Assembly: GCA_030550625.1 (NCBI GenBank)
Contig: JAUQOZ010000022.1
Coordinates: 1 to 50,392 of the forward strand
Length of the DNA stretch: 50,392 nucleotides
DNA from: Chloroflexota bacterium
Lineage (GTDB): Bacteria > Chloroflexota > Chloroflexia > Chloroflexales > Chloroflexaceae
Reading direction: 5' to 3'
Below are positions 1 to 9,035 of this stretch, piece by piece (position 1 is the first letter of the stretch; every line of letters starts with the position of its first letter). The notes beneath the pieces are model-generated. The model searched no databases. It was given only the letters and a program-made list of their open reading frames with translations, and was not told where the DNA came from. A program made the position numbers and the translations under genes.

Positions 1-479
1 CGCGGCATCAACCATTGCCAGAAGGCAAATACCGCCCGTTGCCACCCGGCAGTCAACCGGTTGGCTGTCACTTCATCGTCATCGCAATCAACCAGAAAAG
101 GCCGGCGGCGCAGCAGGCGCACCGCAAACAATGCTGCCATGCCATTAATCGGCTGCGGCTTCCCTAGATGGTACCAATCAGCCGGCGAGCACAGCACACC
201 CCAGATCATGCCGAGCGTTGCCTGCACGACCACCAGCAGCAATTGCCATGGGCTAAACCGCACCGGCACGTTGCCAACCTTTCGGGCATGCATCTGGCCG
301 ACATACCAAACTTCAACCCCATCAACAACGAAGCGACGCTGAGCGCAAGTAGCGAGATCGGGATGGAGCGCCAGCAACCGCACCCGCACGCCACGTCTAA
401 CCAGACCACGGGCAATGTTCAGATAGCGCCGGCCCGATGGCCGGTCAATCCCCATCGGCAAGAGAAAGACAACCCGCAC
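1..479 (-). CDS. Glycosyltransferase, N-terminal part (runs off the left edge)
   Basis: An uninterrupted frame of 159 codons opens with GTG at 479-477 and continues beyond position 1. The GTG overlaps the TAG stop of the upstream glycosyltransferase by one base, which indicates translational coupling. The protein begins MRVVFLLPMGIDRPSGRRYL, followed by NIARGLVRRGVRVRLLALHP. This is the usual start of a GT-B glycosyltransferase (family 4-like) N-terminal Rossmann domain: a hydrophobic strand, a loop, then a helix that ends before the R-x-R-V strand. A later segment, PFLVDCDDDEV, resembles the mid-domain acidic stretch of such enzymes. The donor-binding C-terminal half is outside the window, so the sugar specificity is unknown. 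The frame lacks an early ATG and is easily missed. Confidence 0.75.
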   Translation of the reverse strand, partial: MRVVFLLPMGIDRPSGRRYLNIARGLVRRGVRVRLLALHPDLATCAQRRFVVDGVEVWYVGQMHARKVGNVPVRFSPWQLLLVVVQATLGMIWGVLCSPADWYHLGKPQPINGMAALFAVRLLRRRPFLVDCDDDEVTANRLTAGWQRAVFAFWQWLMP

Positions 480-1654
480 TACTTGGTCGCTCCTTGCAAT
501 TCGCGCGCTAGTTCGGTAATAATCGCTACCAATTGCGGCCACGATTCGGCCCGCTCGACGGTGGCGGCTTGCACATTCGCGGTCAAGATTGGGCCGAGAT
601 CCTCTTGGAAGTAGCGCACAATCGCCCGCGCTAACGCGGTGGCGTCTTGCGGCGGCACAATCAGGCCGTTGACCCCATCATGCACCACTTCGGGCAAGCC
701 GCCAACATTCGTCGTAATCACCGGCTTGCCAAACCCAAACGCCAATTGCACCACTGCGCTCTGCGTAGCCGAAATGTAGGGTAATACAACGACATCGGCT
801 GCGGTAAAGATTGGTGGCAACTCTTCATTCGGTACATAGCGATTCACAAACGTGATCGCATCAGCCACCCCAAATTCAGCCGCATACCGTTGATAATAGG
901 TTAACGACCCCCAAATTTCCCCCACCACCAAGAGATGCGCATCGATCTGTTCGCGCACCTGCGCCATCGCCTGTATCAAATACTCTAGACCCTTGTATGG
1001 CCGCACAAAGCCAAAAAAGAGCAACAGCCGGCGGTGCTCAGGCACTTGCCATTCCGTGCGTAACGCACTTGCCGCTGCGGCGGCTTCGTGCAAGATCGGT
1101 TCGTACGTCGGCAAAAACGCTTTGACAATCTTTGCGTATGGCATCAATGCCCGCGCGCGATACCGATCAAGTTCGCTATGCACAATTAAAGCATCGGCAC
1201 GCCGCAACACCGCCCACGCCAATCGCCGGTCGATCACGCCGCCGCCATCGTGCGGCAACACGTTATGGCAAATCATCGCGATTTTGGTCGCCGGCGGGCG
1301 CTTGAGCAAGCTCGAAATCACCGTCAGGCTCGGCGTCCAATACGGCACCCACCACTGCAAGAGCAGCAGATCAGGCCGATCCGCCCGTACCCGGCGCACT
1401 AACCGCCACCACGTGAGCGGGTTGATCGGATCGAGCAGGTATTCGCAATCAACCCGCAACGGCGCACTGCTCGGATCGCGATCGCTACGACCGGGAAAGA
1501 GTAAAGCCGGATATTGGCGGGTGAAGGAATAGAAAAACGTGGTATGGCCGGCAGCGCGCAAATAACGCACCAGCAACGTCGTATAATGCGCGATCCCGCC
1601 GCGAAACGGATAGGTTGGGCCAACAACTGCCAGACGCACTAGCGGATTCTCCAA
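479..1654 (-). CDS. GT4-family glycosyltransferase
   Basis: 391 residues, the normal length of a GT-B retaining glycosyltransferase. The N-terminus carries the glycine-rich acceptor-domain loop (VGPTYPFRGGIAHY). The C-terminal domain shows FFGFVRPYKGLEYL, the strand-loop-helix that opens the donor domain, and FGKPVITTNVGGLPEVV, the donor-binding loop. The glutamates of the classical EX7E motif are not seen: the position reads SATQSAVVQLAFG, a variant found in a subset of GT4 enzymes. It probably transfers a hexose during surface polysaccharide or glycolipid assembly in the cytoplasm. Its start lies 16 bases inside the end of the membrane-protein gene and its stop overlaps the next glycosyltransferase, so the three form an operon. 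The exact sugar and acceptor cannot be read from the sequence. Confidence 0.85.
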   Translation of the reverse strand: MENPLVRLAVVGPTYPFRGGIAHYTTLLVRYLRAAGHTTFFYSFTRQYPALLFPGRSDRDPSSAPLRVDCEYLLDPINPLTWWRLVRRVRADRPDLLLLQWWVPYWTPSLTVISSLLKRPPATKIAMICHNVLPHDGGGVIDRRLAWAVLRRADALIVHSELDRYRARALMPYAKIVKAFLPTYEPILHEAAAAASALRTEWQVPEHRRLLLFFGFVRPYKGLEYLIQAMAQVREQIDAHLLVVGEIWGSLTYYQRYAAEFGVADAITFVNRYVPNEELPPIFTAADVVVLPYISATQSAVVQLAFGFGKPVITTNVGGLPEVVHDGVNGLIVPPQDATALARAIVRYFQEDLGPILTANVQAATVERAESWPQLVAIITELARELQGATK

Positions 1655-3675
1655 ATACTCACGCCGTCTTGCCGGTAGATTAACTCGTAAAACGGCGCTG
1701 CATCGATCTGTACCGGGTCAAGATACTCTCCGGGCGGATTGGCCGCCGGGCCATCGTAGAGATAGCGAAACCCATGCGCGCGTAACTCTGCCGCCGTCTC
1801 GGCGCTGCCAATGGGGTAACGCTGGATCGCCTGATGTTGTTCGGCAATCAGGCGCAGCATATTCGGCGGATCAGTCGCCTCAAAGCCCACTGCCATCGGC
1901 AAAAGATTAGTGCGGCGTCCGGTGAGAAAGGTTAACCACCACCCGCCATCGTTGCCGGCATAGACATACCCGCCGTAAGCGGGAAATCCGTTCACAAAAA
2001 TTGCCGCATCCAGCGGGAGGTGCTCGCGAATCCATGCGGCTGCCTTGAGATCGGCGGGTGTGGCCAACTGATAATAGGGATCAACCATCTTCGCCTGTAT
2101 CTGCGCTCCCCAACCAACCACCAGCAACCCAACCATGATCTGGATGGTGATCATTGGCGCGCTCATGCGCCGTTGCGTCTGTCTAGCCAGCAGCGCCACC
2201 AACCGCATCAACGCCAATAAACCGGCGCCGGCTGCTGGCGCAATGACCAGATAGGCGCCGATCAAGACGGCAAAGGCGGTAATCAAGCCTTGCCCGGTTA
2301 AGCCGAGCAATTGCGGGTTTGCCGCTAACCACGCTAGCCCGGCCCATAACCCCAGTACCAGCCCCCCGCTCTTTCGCTGCCACAGCAGGCTGGCGAGACC
2401 AATCGCGGCTAACGGGAAGAGACCATATTGAAACGCTGCACCGATAATCTCCAAGGCAATAGGATTGCGCGTCTCGACATCGGTTGTGACAATCTGCGCC
2501 GCCATGCGTGTGATTTGGCCCTGCTGCACGCGCCACAACCACGGCCATGCCAGCAATGCCGCCCCAAGCGCTCCTAATAACCCAACCCCACTGAGCCGGC
2601 CAAACCACCGCCAACCAACGGGCCACAACTGGCCAATCGCCGCCATCGTATACGCTGTCACAAAACAGATAGCGAGAATCGCCACGCGATAGTGAGTAAA
2701 CGCTAACCCAGCGCTAGCAATCATCGCGAGCGCCAACGGCGCGACTAAAGTGCGCCACGCACGCCGTGGCTGCAACGCACCGTCGATCAACGACATCCAC
2801 GCCACCGCCGCCGCCGGCAAGACGGTCTGCCCAGCCAGTTGGGTATACCGGCCCCAATTGACGTAGTAAGCCGGATAGAGGCTGAGAAACCCAACCACAA
2901 CCGCCGCCCACAAGCCGGTCAGGCGAGAGTTGGTCAACCGCGCCGTCAGCAGATAGATCAACGGCGCCGACAGACCATTCATCACCTGCCCAACCAAGAT
3001 CACTGCTTGCGTCGCTGGCATGCCGGCCAGCCAGTGCCACCATGCCGCCATCGCATGAAACCCGTAGTGGTACGTAAAGGTCACTGCCGGCGCGTATGGT
3101 TGCCACGATCGAAACAGTCCGCCATGATCGATCAACAATTGGGTAATGACGGTATGATGGTATGAGTCGCCAAACAACCCTACCGGCACATCCCGCACAG
3201 CAAAGAGGCGTACCGCTAATACGGCCACGCTCAGCAGAGCTGCCATCCATCCAATGAGGCGACGTTGGCCGCGAGCTAGTCGGCGTATCTGTGGCGCTGG
3301 CCAGAGGGCCAGCACCGCAAAGATGATCATCACCAACCACGCGGCAAGGCTGTTCCAGCGCCAGCCAATCGGCTCGCTCACCAACAACAGGAATGGAATG
3401 ACAGCACAACTCAGGCTCGCCGCATACGCTAACCGCTCAAACCAGAGCAATGGGCCGGGATACAGCCAACGCAAGACAGCGAGACCGGGAAGAGTAAAGA
3501 GAAGCGCACCGCTTAGCGCCGCCAGCAGCGAGGTCATCAACGACCACGGCGCCCACCAGAGCAATCCCGGCACAGCCATACTGATGATCGCCGCTAGCCA
3601 GATCGCAGCTAACCAGATTGCTGAACGGGGAAGCGCGCGTTGATCTGTAACCATCATCGTCTCAATATGTCTCAC
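1639..3675 (-). CDS. Polytopic membrane protein, GT-C glycosyltransferase-like
   Basis: 678 residues with about a dozen hydrophobic segments in the first 500, followed by a soluble tail (from about residue 530) that is probably extracytoplasmic. After the early helices comes LFGDSYHHTVITQLLIDHGG, where an acidic residue and histidines sit in the first large loop. This is the pattern of GT-C fold, lipid-phosphate-sugar-using glycosyltransferases and related DUF families. The C-terminal part (AAWIREHLPLDAAIFVNG, then RYLYDGP) resembles the periplasmic domain of such proteins. It is the first gene of the glycosyltransferase operon and probably acts at the membrane in cell-surface glycan assembly. 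Several ATG codons lie at the start (residues 1, 7 and 8), so the start is uncertain by a few residues. Confidence 0.7.
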   Translation of the reverse strand: MRHIETMMVTDQRALPRSAIWLAAIWLAAIISMAVPGLLWWAPWSLMTSLLAALSGALLFTLPGLAVLRWLYPGPLLWFERLAYAASLSCAVIPFLLLVSEPIGWRWNSLAAWLVMIIFAVLALWPAPQIRRLARGQRRLIGWMAALLSVAVLAVRLFAVRDVPVGLFGDSYHHTVITQLLIDHGGLFRSWQPYAPAVTFTYHYGFHAMAAWWHWLAGMPATQAVILVGQVMNGLSAPLIYLLTARLTNSRLTGLWAAVVVGFLSLYPAYYVNWGRYTQLAGQTVLPAAAVAWMSLIDGALQPRRAWRTLVAPLALAMIASAGLAFTHYRVAILAICFVTAYTMAAIGQLWPVGWRWFGRLSGVGLLGALGAALLAWPWLWRVQQGQITRMAAQIVTTDVETRNPIALEIIGAAFQYGLFPLAAIGLASLLWQRKSGGLVLGLWAGLAWLAANPQLLGLTGQGLITAFAVLIGAYLVIAPAAGAGLLALMRLVALLARQTQRRMSAPMITIQIMVGLLVVGWGAQIQAKMVDPYYQLATPADLKAAAWIREHLPLDAAIFVNGFPAYGGYVYAGNDGGWWLTFLTGRRTNLLPMAVGFEATDPPNMLRLIAEQHQAIQRYPIGSAETAAELRAHGFRYLYDGPAANPPGEYLDPVQIDAAPFYELIYRQDGVSIWRIR

Positions 3676-3907
3676 GTCGCATTCAATGCCGCATAGGCCG
3701 GTTTATTGTAGCATGCTTGCCATCCCAAGCAACAGTGCTACCGTCTTGCTCGCCGCCTTACCGTATGGCAAGAACGTGAGGCAACCGCCAAACGATGCCC
3801 CCTCCGCTATAATCTAGGCGGCAGATGCTTCGCTTTGCGGCAGCAACATCAGGCTAGAGACGCCTGCTCAATCGCTCGTTGGACAACTGCCGAGCAACCG
3901 GCTCAAC

Positions 3908-3941
3908 AAAAAAAGCCTGCGGCAGCAATGCTGCCGCAGGC
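3908..3941 (-). terminator. Rho-independent terminator of the MshEN-repeat gene
   Basis: A perfect 12-bp stem (3915-3926 paired with 3930-3941) with a 3-base loop is followed, reading on the minus strand, by seven T residues (3914-3908). It lies 13 bases past the stop of the gene ending at 3955. Confidence 0.92.
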
Positions 3942-3954
3942 CCAATAACACCCC

Positions 3955-4704
3955 TTACGAGTTAAACTTCGACCAGAAAATATTCTCGTACTCTCGTGCC
4001 GCCTGATCGACCCTTTCCTTCGACATCAAGCGCATCCGTACCAATAACTCGCCAATGCTGAGCCGTTTGCCCTGCTGATCGAGCCGGATCTGCTCGGCCA
4101 GCACATCTTCTAATTGGGCAGCGGTAATGTAGCCCCGTTCCACCAGATACTCACCCAACACCTGCGGCGCCGTTCGCGCCCGGCTGCGCTCTTGCTGCTG
4201 AATGATCAATGCCTTGGCTAACTTCGCTGGCGTAATCAGTCCTCGCTTGAGCAGCAACTGGCCAAGCCGCCGATCCGATTTCAGCAGACTCTCCCGCCGC
4301 TGTTCAGACAGCACCTCGTGGAGTTCTGCTTCGGTAATCGCGCCAATCGAGACCAAGATGTCACCTAACAAGCGCGGTTTAGGTTGTTCATGAAAATAAG
4401 GCGTCTTGACGTCAGACAACAAGCGCATTGTGTGAATTTCGTTCAATCGCTGCTGGGCAAAAACATCATTCGGCTGAACTGCTAATCGTGCTTCGAGATA
4501 CGCAATCTGCAACTCTTCGTCATCAGGAGCCAAGATGGCTGCCCGCTCAAGGCAATCTTTACGTTGACGAGCATCATGCACTAATTTGCTTAGTGCAACC
4601 CAAGCGTCGCGGCATTGGTTACCTTCAAGCAAATGCTTGCGAATGCTCGCCATATCGTGGCTATGTTGCGCGATAAACGGGCAAGGATTGGGACATTGTT
4701 CCAT
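3955..4704 (-). CDS. Tandem MshEN/GspE-N repeat protein (possible c-di-GMP receptor)
   Basis: 249 residues. The first 100 form a helical, TPR-like segment (ERAAILAPDDEELQIAYLEA). The rest consists of four copies of a 24-residue unit at about 112-135, 146-170, 182-205 and 216-239, for example RLGQLLLKRGLITPAKLAKA and LGEYLVERGYITAAQLEDVL. This is the LG..L...G.I....L...L..Q pattern of the GspE/PilB N-terminal MshEN domain, in which two units together bind cyclic di-GMP. No ATPase domain follows, so this is a free-standing repeat protein and not a secretion ATPase. The ATG at 4704 is preceded by GAAGG at suitable spacing. It is single-cistron, with its own terminator. Binding of c-di-GMP is inferred from the motif only; the fourth unit is the most divergent. 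Confidence 0.75.
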   Translation of the reverse strand: MEQCPNPCPFIAQHSHDMASIRKHLLEGNQCRDAWVALSKLVHDARQRKDCLERAAILAPDDEELQIAYLEARLAVQPNDVFAQQRLNEIHTMRLLSDVKTPYFHEQPKPRLLGDILVSIGAITEAELHEVLSEQRRESLLKSDRRLGQLLLKRGLITPAKLAKALIIQQQERSRARTAPQVLGEYLVERGYITAAQLEDVLAEQIRLDQQGKRLSIGELLVRMRLMSKERVDQAAREYENIFWSKFNS

Positions 4705-4848
4705 AACCAGACCTTCGATCCCATAGCAGCCGAATTGCTGCTATCATACCGTGTTGGTTTACTCTATGAATCAAACGATCAATGCATCGCATTATCGAGT
4801 ATGGTCTATCAGTATACACGCCATTGGTACTATTGTACAGGAGTACTT

Positions 4849-5904
4849 ATGTCCCATCTCATCGATGCCATTCTAACCGGTCTCGGTAATATTGGCCGCA
4901 CATTCCTCGAAATGTTGGTTACTGATCCCGACCGGCTGCCCCGCCGTTACGGCTTTGGCCTCCGCATTGTCGGCGTCGCCGACTCGAGCGGCGTGGCGTT
5001 TGATCCCGGCGGTCTCGATCTCCCGGCAATTATTGATGTCAAACGGCGCAAGTTGGGGGTGGCGGCCTTGCCGTCGTTTCGCCCTGATCTCGATGTGATC
5101 ACGCTGGCCGAAACCGCTGCGTATGATCTGTTGCTGGAAGCTACCCCGACCAACCTCCGCGATGGTCAGCCCGGCCTCGATATTGTGCGAGCGGCTTTGC
5201 GCCGCGGCAAGCCAGCGGTATTAGCGAGCAAAGGGCCGTTGGTGCTGGCGTTTGCCGAGTTAGCTGCGCTAAGCGATTGGGCCGACGACCTTTCGCCCCG
5301 CAGCCCCCGCCCGGCCTTGCGTTTCTCTGGCGCGGTAGGCGGCGCTTTACCCACCATTAATTTTGGCCGGCGCGATTTGGCCGGCGCCCAGATCGAACGC
5401 GCCGAGCTAGTTGTTAATGGTACCACGCAGGTCATCCTCGAACAGATGGCCGCCGGCGCTGATTTTACCACCGCACTGGCTGAAGCTCAACGGCAGGGCA
5501 TCGTCGAACCCGATCCCTCGCTCGATGTCGATGGCTGGGACGCCGCCAACAAGCTGGTGATCTTCGCCAACGCCGTGCTCGGCCAGCCCACAACGCTGGC
5601 CGATGTGACAGTACGCGGGATTCGTGACGTCACGGCTGCCGAACTAGCCGCAGCATGGCAGGCTGGCGGTCGCATCTCGCTGGTTGCCCGCGCCGAGCGC
5701 CAGCCTGATGGGCGTTACGCCTTATCGGTAGCCCCCGCTGTTCTTGGCCCCGCACACCCGCTGGCCCGGTTAGCCCACGGCGAAATGGGTTTCGTGATCT
5801 ATAGCGATAGCGCCGGGCGCTCGACGATCAGCAGCCTCGAAGATGGCCCTTTAGGGACGTGCCAAGCCATGCTACGCGATCTGATCGAGATTGTGCGCCG
5901 CTAA
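4849..5904 (+). CDS. hom: Homoserine dehydrogenase
   Basis: 351 residues, starting at the ATG at 4849 behind GGAG (4840-4843). The frame is open further upstream, but that part is not protein-like. The enzyme reduces aspartate semialdehyde to homoserine with NAD(P)H, the branch step towards threonine and methionine. Visible marks are the N-terminal Rossmann loop (LTGLGNIGRTFLEML), the LEATPTN and ASKGPLVL segments that contact cofactor and substrate, SGAVGGALPTI, and the family signature around DGWDAANKLVIFANAVLG with the catalytic lysine. There is no C-terminal ACT domain, so feedback control by threonine through that route is not expected. It is monocistronic between the MshEN-repeat gene (divergent) and the LuxR regulator (convergent). 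Confidence 0.92.
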   Translation: MSHLIDAILTGLGNIGRTFLEMLVTDPDRLPRRYGFGLRIVGVADSSGVAFDPGGLDLPAIIDVKRRKLGVAALPSFRPDLDVITLAETAAYDLLLEATPTNLRDGQPGLDIVRAALRRGKPAVLASKGPLVLAFAELAALSDWADDLSPRSPRPALRFSGAVGGALPTINFGRRDLAGAQIERAELVVNGTTQVILEQMAAGADFTTALAEAQRQGIVEPDPSLDVDGWDAANKLVIFANAVLGQPTTLADVTVRGIRDVTAAELAAAWQAGGRISLVARAERQPDGRYALSVAPAVLGPAHPLARLAHGEMGFVIYSDSAGRSTISSLEDGPLGTCQAMLRDLIEIVRR

Positions 5905-5984
5905 GAGCCATCGGACACGGATTGCCACGGATTGAACCGTTTCCTTCCGTTCTTGCCTCTATGGTTCAGATGCGCCCTCCATCA

Positions 5985-8741
5985 TTACGGTATCAACCCT
6001 AGTCGCCTCCCGCGCGCTACCGCTTGCGTGCGCGAGGCGACCCCCAGCTTGCTGAAAATATTGTTGATATGCGATTTAACAGTACTGAGCGCGATGACCA
6101 AACTCGCAGCGATCTCGTGATTGCTGCGCCCTTCCGCCATCAGGCGCAACACCTCTATCTCACGTTGGCTTAAAGGTTCAGGCAGTGCAGTGGAAGACGC
6201 CGGCGAATTGGTCGGCGTTGCCAGCGGCAACTCCTCATCATCAAACAACGAGAGCACATACTCGCCATAGGGCGGCAACTGTTGGCGAGCTGAGAGTTGG
6301 GCGAGTATGCTGCGCAACGGTTCGCCAGCTTGGTAAAAGGGTTCAACAATCCGCTCGCTCGTCGCTAGATCAAGCGCGGCTAACATCGCCTCGCTACTAT
6401 CGGCGCCAGCGGAGGCCAGCGCGATCCCGCGCAACAAAGCAACATCAAGCGGCGCCAATATCTGCCAGATATCACCCTGCAACGGCTTAGCTAATTCGTC
6501 TGCCAACGCGCGCAAGGCTTCACCATCGCCAGCAGCGCGCGCGCTGGCCAGCCGCCATTCATAGCGCGCACGAGTGATATGCTCGCGGGCATAGTAAGCC
6601 GCTACCGGCATGTAGCGAAATTCTACCGGCTTGAGCAATCGATCATCGAGCAGTTGGCCGGCAGCTTCGAGTTCGCCCCGCGCAATCAGAATCTGTGCTT
6701 CGAGACCATCAAGCACGGCGAGCACCCAATGCACTTTCCGCTGGCGGGCCAAAAACCGCGCCTGCCGGATCACGCGCAATGCGCCTTCGACATCGCCACG
6801 CGCGCGCGCAATGCGTGCGGTCACAATCAACAGGTTGAGATAACTCGTGGTTTGGCCAGATTTTATGGCGCTCTCGGCTTCAGCCAACGCTGGCAATGCG
6901 CCAGCAAATTCATGGCGTAATCCATGCAGATCGGCCAACGCTAAAAATGGCAACCCGATGCCGGGTTGCGTGCGGCTGCGATTGCGCCGTAACATCTGAT
7001 TGATCGTATCACGGCAAGCGTTAATCGCCGCTCCAATTGCGCTGCGCAGAGTCAGGGTATAGGCGTAATCAACGGTCGCCATCGCCGAAATGTATGGCAA
7101 GCCAGCGTTAAATCCGTTGATACTCGCCTCGCTGAAGGCTTGCTCGGCGCGTGACACGTCTCCCTGCGCGATGCATGCGTAACCTAAATCCTTCGCCACC
7201 CGCATGCGCAACGCCTGATGATCAGCCTGCAACCACGCTAATGCCTGTTTCCCTTCGTGAATCACCTGCTCGGTGTCTCCTTGCAAAACCGCCAATCGCA
7301 CCCGCACAGCACTCAATTCACCGCGCAAATTAGCAATGATCCCAATCGGCGTTGCTGCGCCGCTGGCCACCCCAGCTAGCGCCCGCTCGGCGACGGCGAT
7401 CCAGTGGGCCGCATCTTCTACTTGATAATCGGCTGCCGCTAGCCATGCGCGCAACAACGCTAACCGCGGGTGCCGGTCAAACGCTTCGTCAGGGATTTCC
7501 GGCAGCCAACGCCGGAGCGTTGCTTCGCCCACTTGCGAAATAAACGCTAATCCAATCGGCTCCAGCATCGCTACTACATCATCAATCGCCCGCGCGCGCA
7601 AGGCGTGGTTGACAGCTTGCGTCAGCATGCCGTGGGCCGCGTACCATGCCCCGGCCCGCCGGTGGAGCATGGCGACATGCTCAGCGCTGCTGCCCGCCTC
7701 AAGTCGATCGCGTAACACATCAGCAAACAAATGGTGATACCGATACCAGACCCGCTCGGCATCGAGCGGAAAGAGAAACAAATTGTTGCGCTCGATTTCG
7801 GCCAGCACCAACTGGCTGTACGACTGGTTGCTCTTGCCATTCTCACTCTGCTCGTGAACGCCAATCACCGCATCGCAGAGCGGCCCGCACAACCGGTCAA
7901 GGATCGAGGTTTGCAGCAGGAATTGTTGCAAGTGCGCCGGTAACTGGTTAAAGACATCCTCGATTAAATAATCAACCACATACCGGTTGCTGGCAATCAA
8001 TTCATCAACCAATTCATCCTGATGCGGACGATTCCGCAGCGCCAGCGCCGCCAGATGCAAACCGGCCGGCCAGCCCTCGGTGCTCTCTAACAAGGCCACA
8101 ATCTGTTCCCGGCTGAGTGATAACTCCATCGATTCCAGCAAAAAGGCAGCCGCCTCTTCGGGATTAAAGGCCAAATCAAAACTACGTAGCTCAGCTAGAT
8201 GCCCGCGCGCCCGCCAGCGGGCCAACGGCAATGGCGGATCGCTGCGGGTGGCGATAATTAACCGGCACCGAGGGGGAAGGTGATCAACCAAGAATGCGAT
8301 CGCTTTATGGATCAGCGCATCGCTAATGAGATGATAGTCATCGAGCACTATCACCGTTGGCCCAGCTATCTCAGCCAAATCATTTAACAGCTCGGCAAAC
8401 CACTGTTCAGCGTCAAGATCGGTTTCCGCTCCCATCAGTGCGCGTAATCGCTCACGGCGTTCGTTTGGCAAATTACTCAATGCTTCCAACAGATAAGCTA
8501 GCAGCCGGCGCAGATCATTGTCTGTCGTATCGAGGCTGAGCCAAGCAATGTGTGCCCAATCTTTGCGCGCTTCGGCCATCCACTCAACCAAGAGTGACGT
8601 TTTGCCATAGCCGGCCGGAGCAGTAATCAAGACCAGCCGGCTATGCAAGGCGGCGCGCAGCCGTTCGTGCAAGCGAGGTCGCGCCAATAGCGATGGCTGC
8701 GTTTCAGGTGGATGCAATTTGGTGCGCACTAGCGGAATCAT
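5985..8741 (-). CDS. MalT-like (LAL/STAND) LuxR-family transcriptional activator
   Basis: 918 residues, typical of large ATP-binding LuxR regulators. Residues 1-25 carry the LVRTKLHPP / LLARPRLHERL start common to MalT relatives. Walker A is at about 41-49 (APAGYGKTS) and Walker B is TVIVLDDYHLI near 127. A long helical, TPR-like sensor region fills the middle (about 350-830). The last 65 residues are a LuxR helix-turn-helix (PLSQREIEVLRLMAEGRSNHE, then STVKSHINNIFSKLGV). Such proteins switch on ATP and ligand binding and activate transcription. It is transcribed divergently from the sugar importer operon at 9036 across a 294-base gap with two palindromes, so it is a plausible regulator of that operon. 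The ligand is not known. Confidence 0.9.
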   Translation of the reverse strand: MIPLVRTKLHPPETQPSLLARPRLHERLRAALHSRLVLITAPAGYGKTSLLVEWMAEARKDWAHIAWLSLDTTDNDLRRLLAYLLEALSNLPNERRERLRALMGAETDLDAEQWFAELLNDLAEIAGPTVIVLDDYHLISDALIHKAIAFLVDHLPPRCRLIIATRSDPPLPLARWRARGHLAELRSFDLAFNPEEAAAFLLESMELSLSREQIVALLESTEGWPAGLHLAALALRNRPHQDELVDELIASNRYVVDYLIEDVFNQLPAHLQQFLLQTSILDRLCGPLCDAVIGVHEQSENGKSNQSYSQLVLAEIERNNLFLFPLDAERVWYRYHHLFADVLRDRLEAGSSAEHVAMLHRRAGAWYAAHGMLTQAVNHALRARAIDDVVAMLEPIGLAFISQVGEATLRRWLPEIPDEAFDRHPRLALLRAWLAAADYQVEDAAHWIAVAERALAGVASGAATPIGIIANLRGELSAVRVRLAVLQGDTEQVIHEGKQALAWLQADHQALRMRVAKDLGYACIAQGDVSRAEQAFSEASINGFNAGLPYISAMATVDYAYTLTLRSAIGAAINACRDTINQMLRRNRSRTQPGIGLPFLALADLHGLRHEFAGALPALAEAESAIKSGQTTSYLNLLIVTARIARARGDVEGALRVIRQARFLARQRKVHWVLAVLDGLEAQILIARGELEAAGQLLDDRLLKPVEFRYMPVAAYYAREHITRARYEWRLASARAAGDGEALRALADELAKPLQGDIWQILAPLDVALLRGIALASAGADSSEAMLAALDLATSERIVEPFYQAGEPLRSILAQLSARQQLPPYGEYVLSLFDDEELPLATPTNSPASSTALPEPLSQREIEVLRLMAEGRSNHEIAASLVIALSTVKSHINNIFSKLGVASRTQAVARGRRLGLIP

Positions 8742-9035
8742 GCGCCATCTCCGAGTGGTGGTGTGGTTGGTTGCTTGGTCGCTGTGTTATGTAGTCTACC
8801 ACAGGCGATGGCAGTATGGGGTATGGTTAGGGGAAATCCCCTAATTCTTGAGTAGGAGTAACTCCCTAGTGTCTTTCAGGGTAGCCGGGATAGGCAAAGC
8901 CGGTGCCGTGTGGTTCAATAGCGCCATCAGGATCGTTGTTGCCATACCCACAAGGAGGTGTACCCGGCAGCGAAAGTTCCCTGCAATGACGTGGTTCGCA
9001 ATGGTGTAGCTTTGCCGTGTTCAAGGAGGACTGTG
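8742..9035. promoter_or_regulatory. Divergent control region between MalT-like regulator and sugar importer
   Basis: A 294-base non-coding interval. It holds an 18-base palindrome at 8827-8844 (8-bp arms TTAGGGGA / TCCCCTAA around AA). Nine bases further on is a second, smaller symmetrical site at 8853-8868 (core GGAGT-A-ACTCC, 8855-8865). Both share a TAGG..CCTA outline, as expected for a dimeric regulator with adjacent operators. The binding protein is unknown; candidates are the MalT-like protein and the REC-LuxR-REC regulator. A strong ribosome binding site AGGAGG lies at 9024-9030 for the binding-protein gene. I could not fix a convincing -35/-10 pair. Confidence 0.55.

Noticed and set aside
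4705-4848. Attenuator or riboswitch before homoserine dehydrogenase
   Set aside because: No leader peptide with Thr/Ile/Met runs, no terminator-antiterminator pair and no known riboswitch core was seen.
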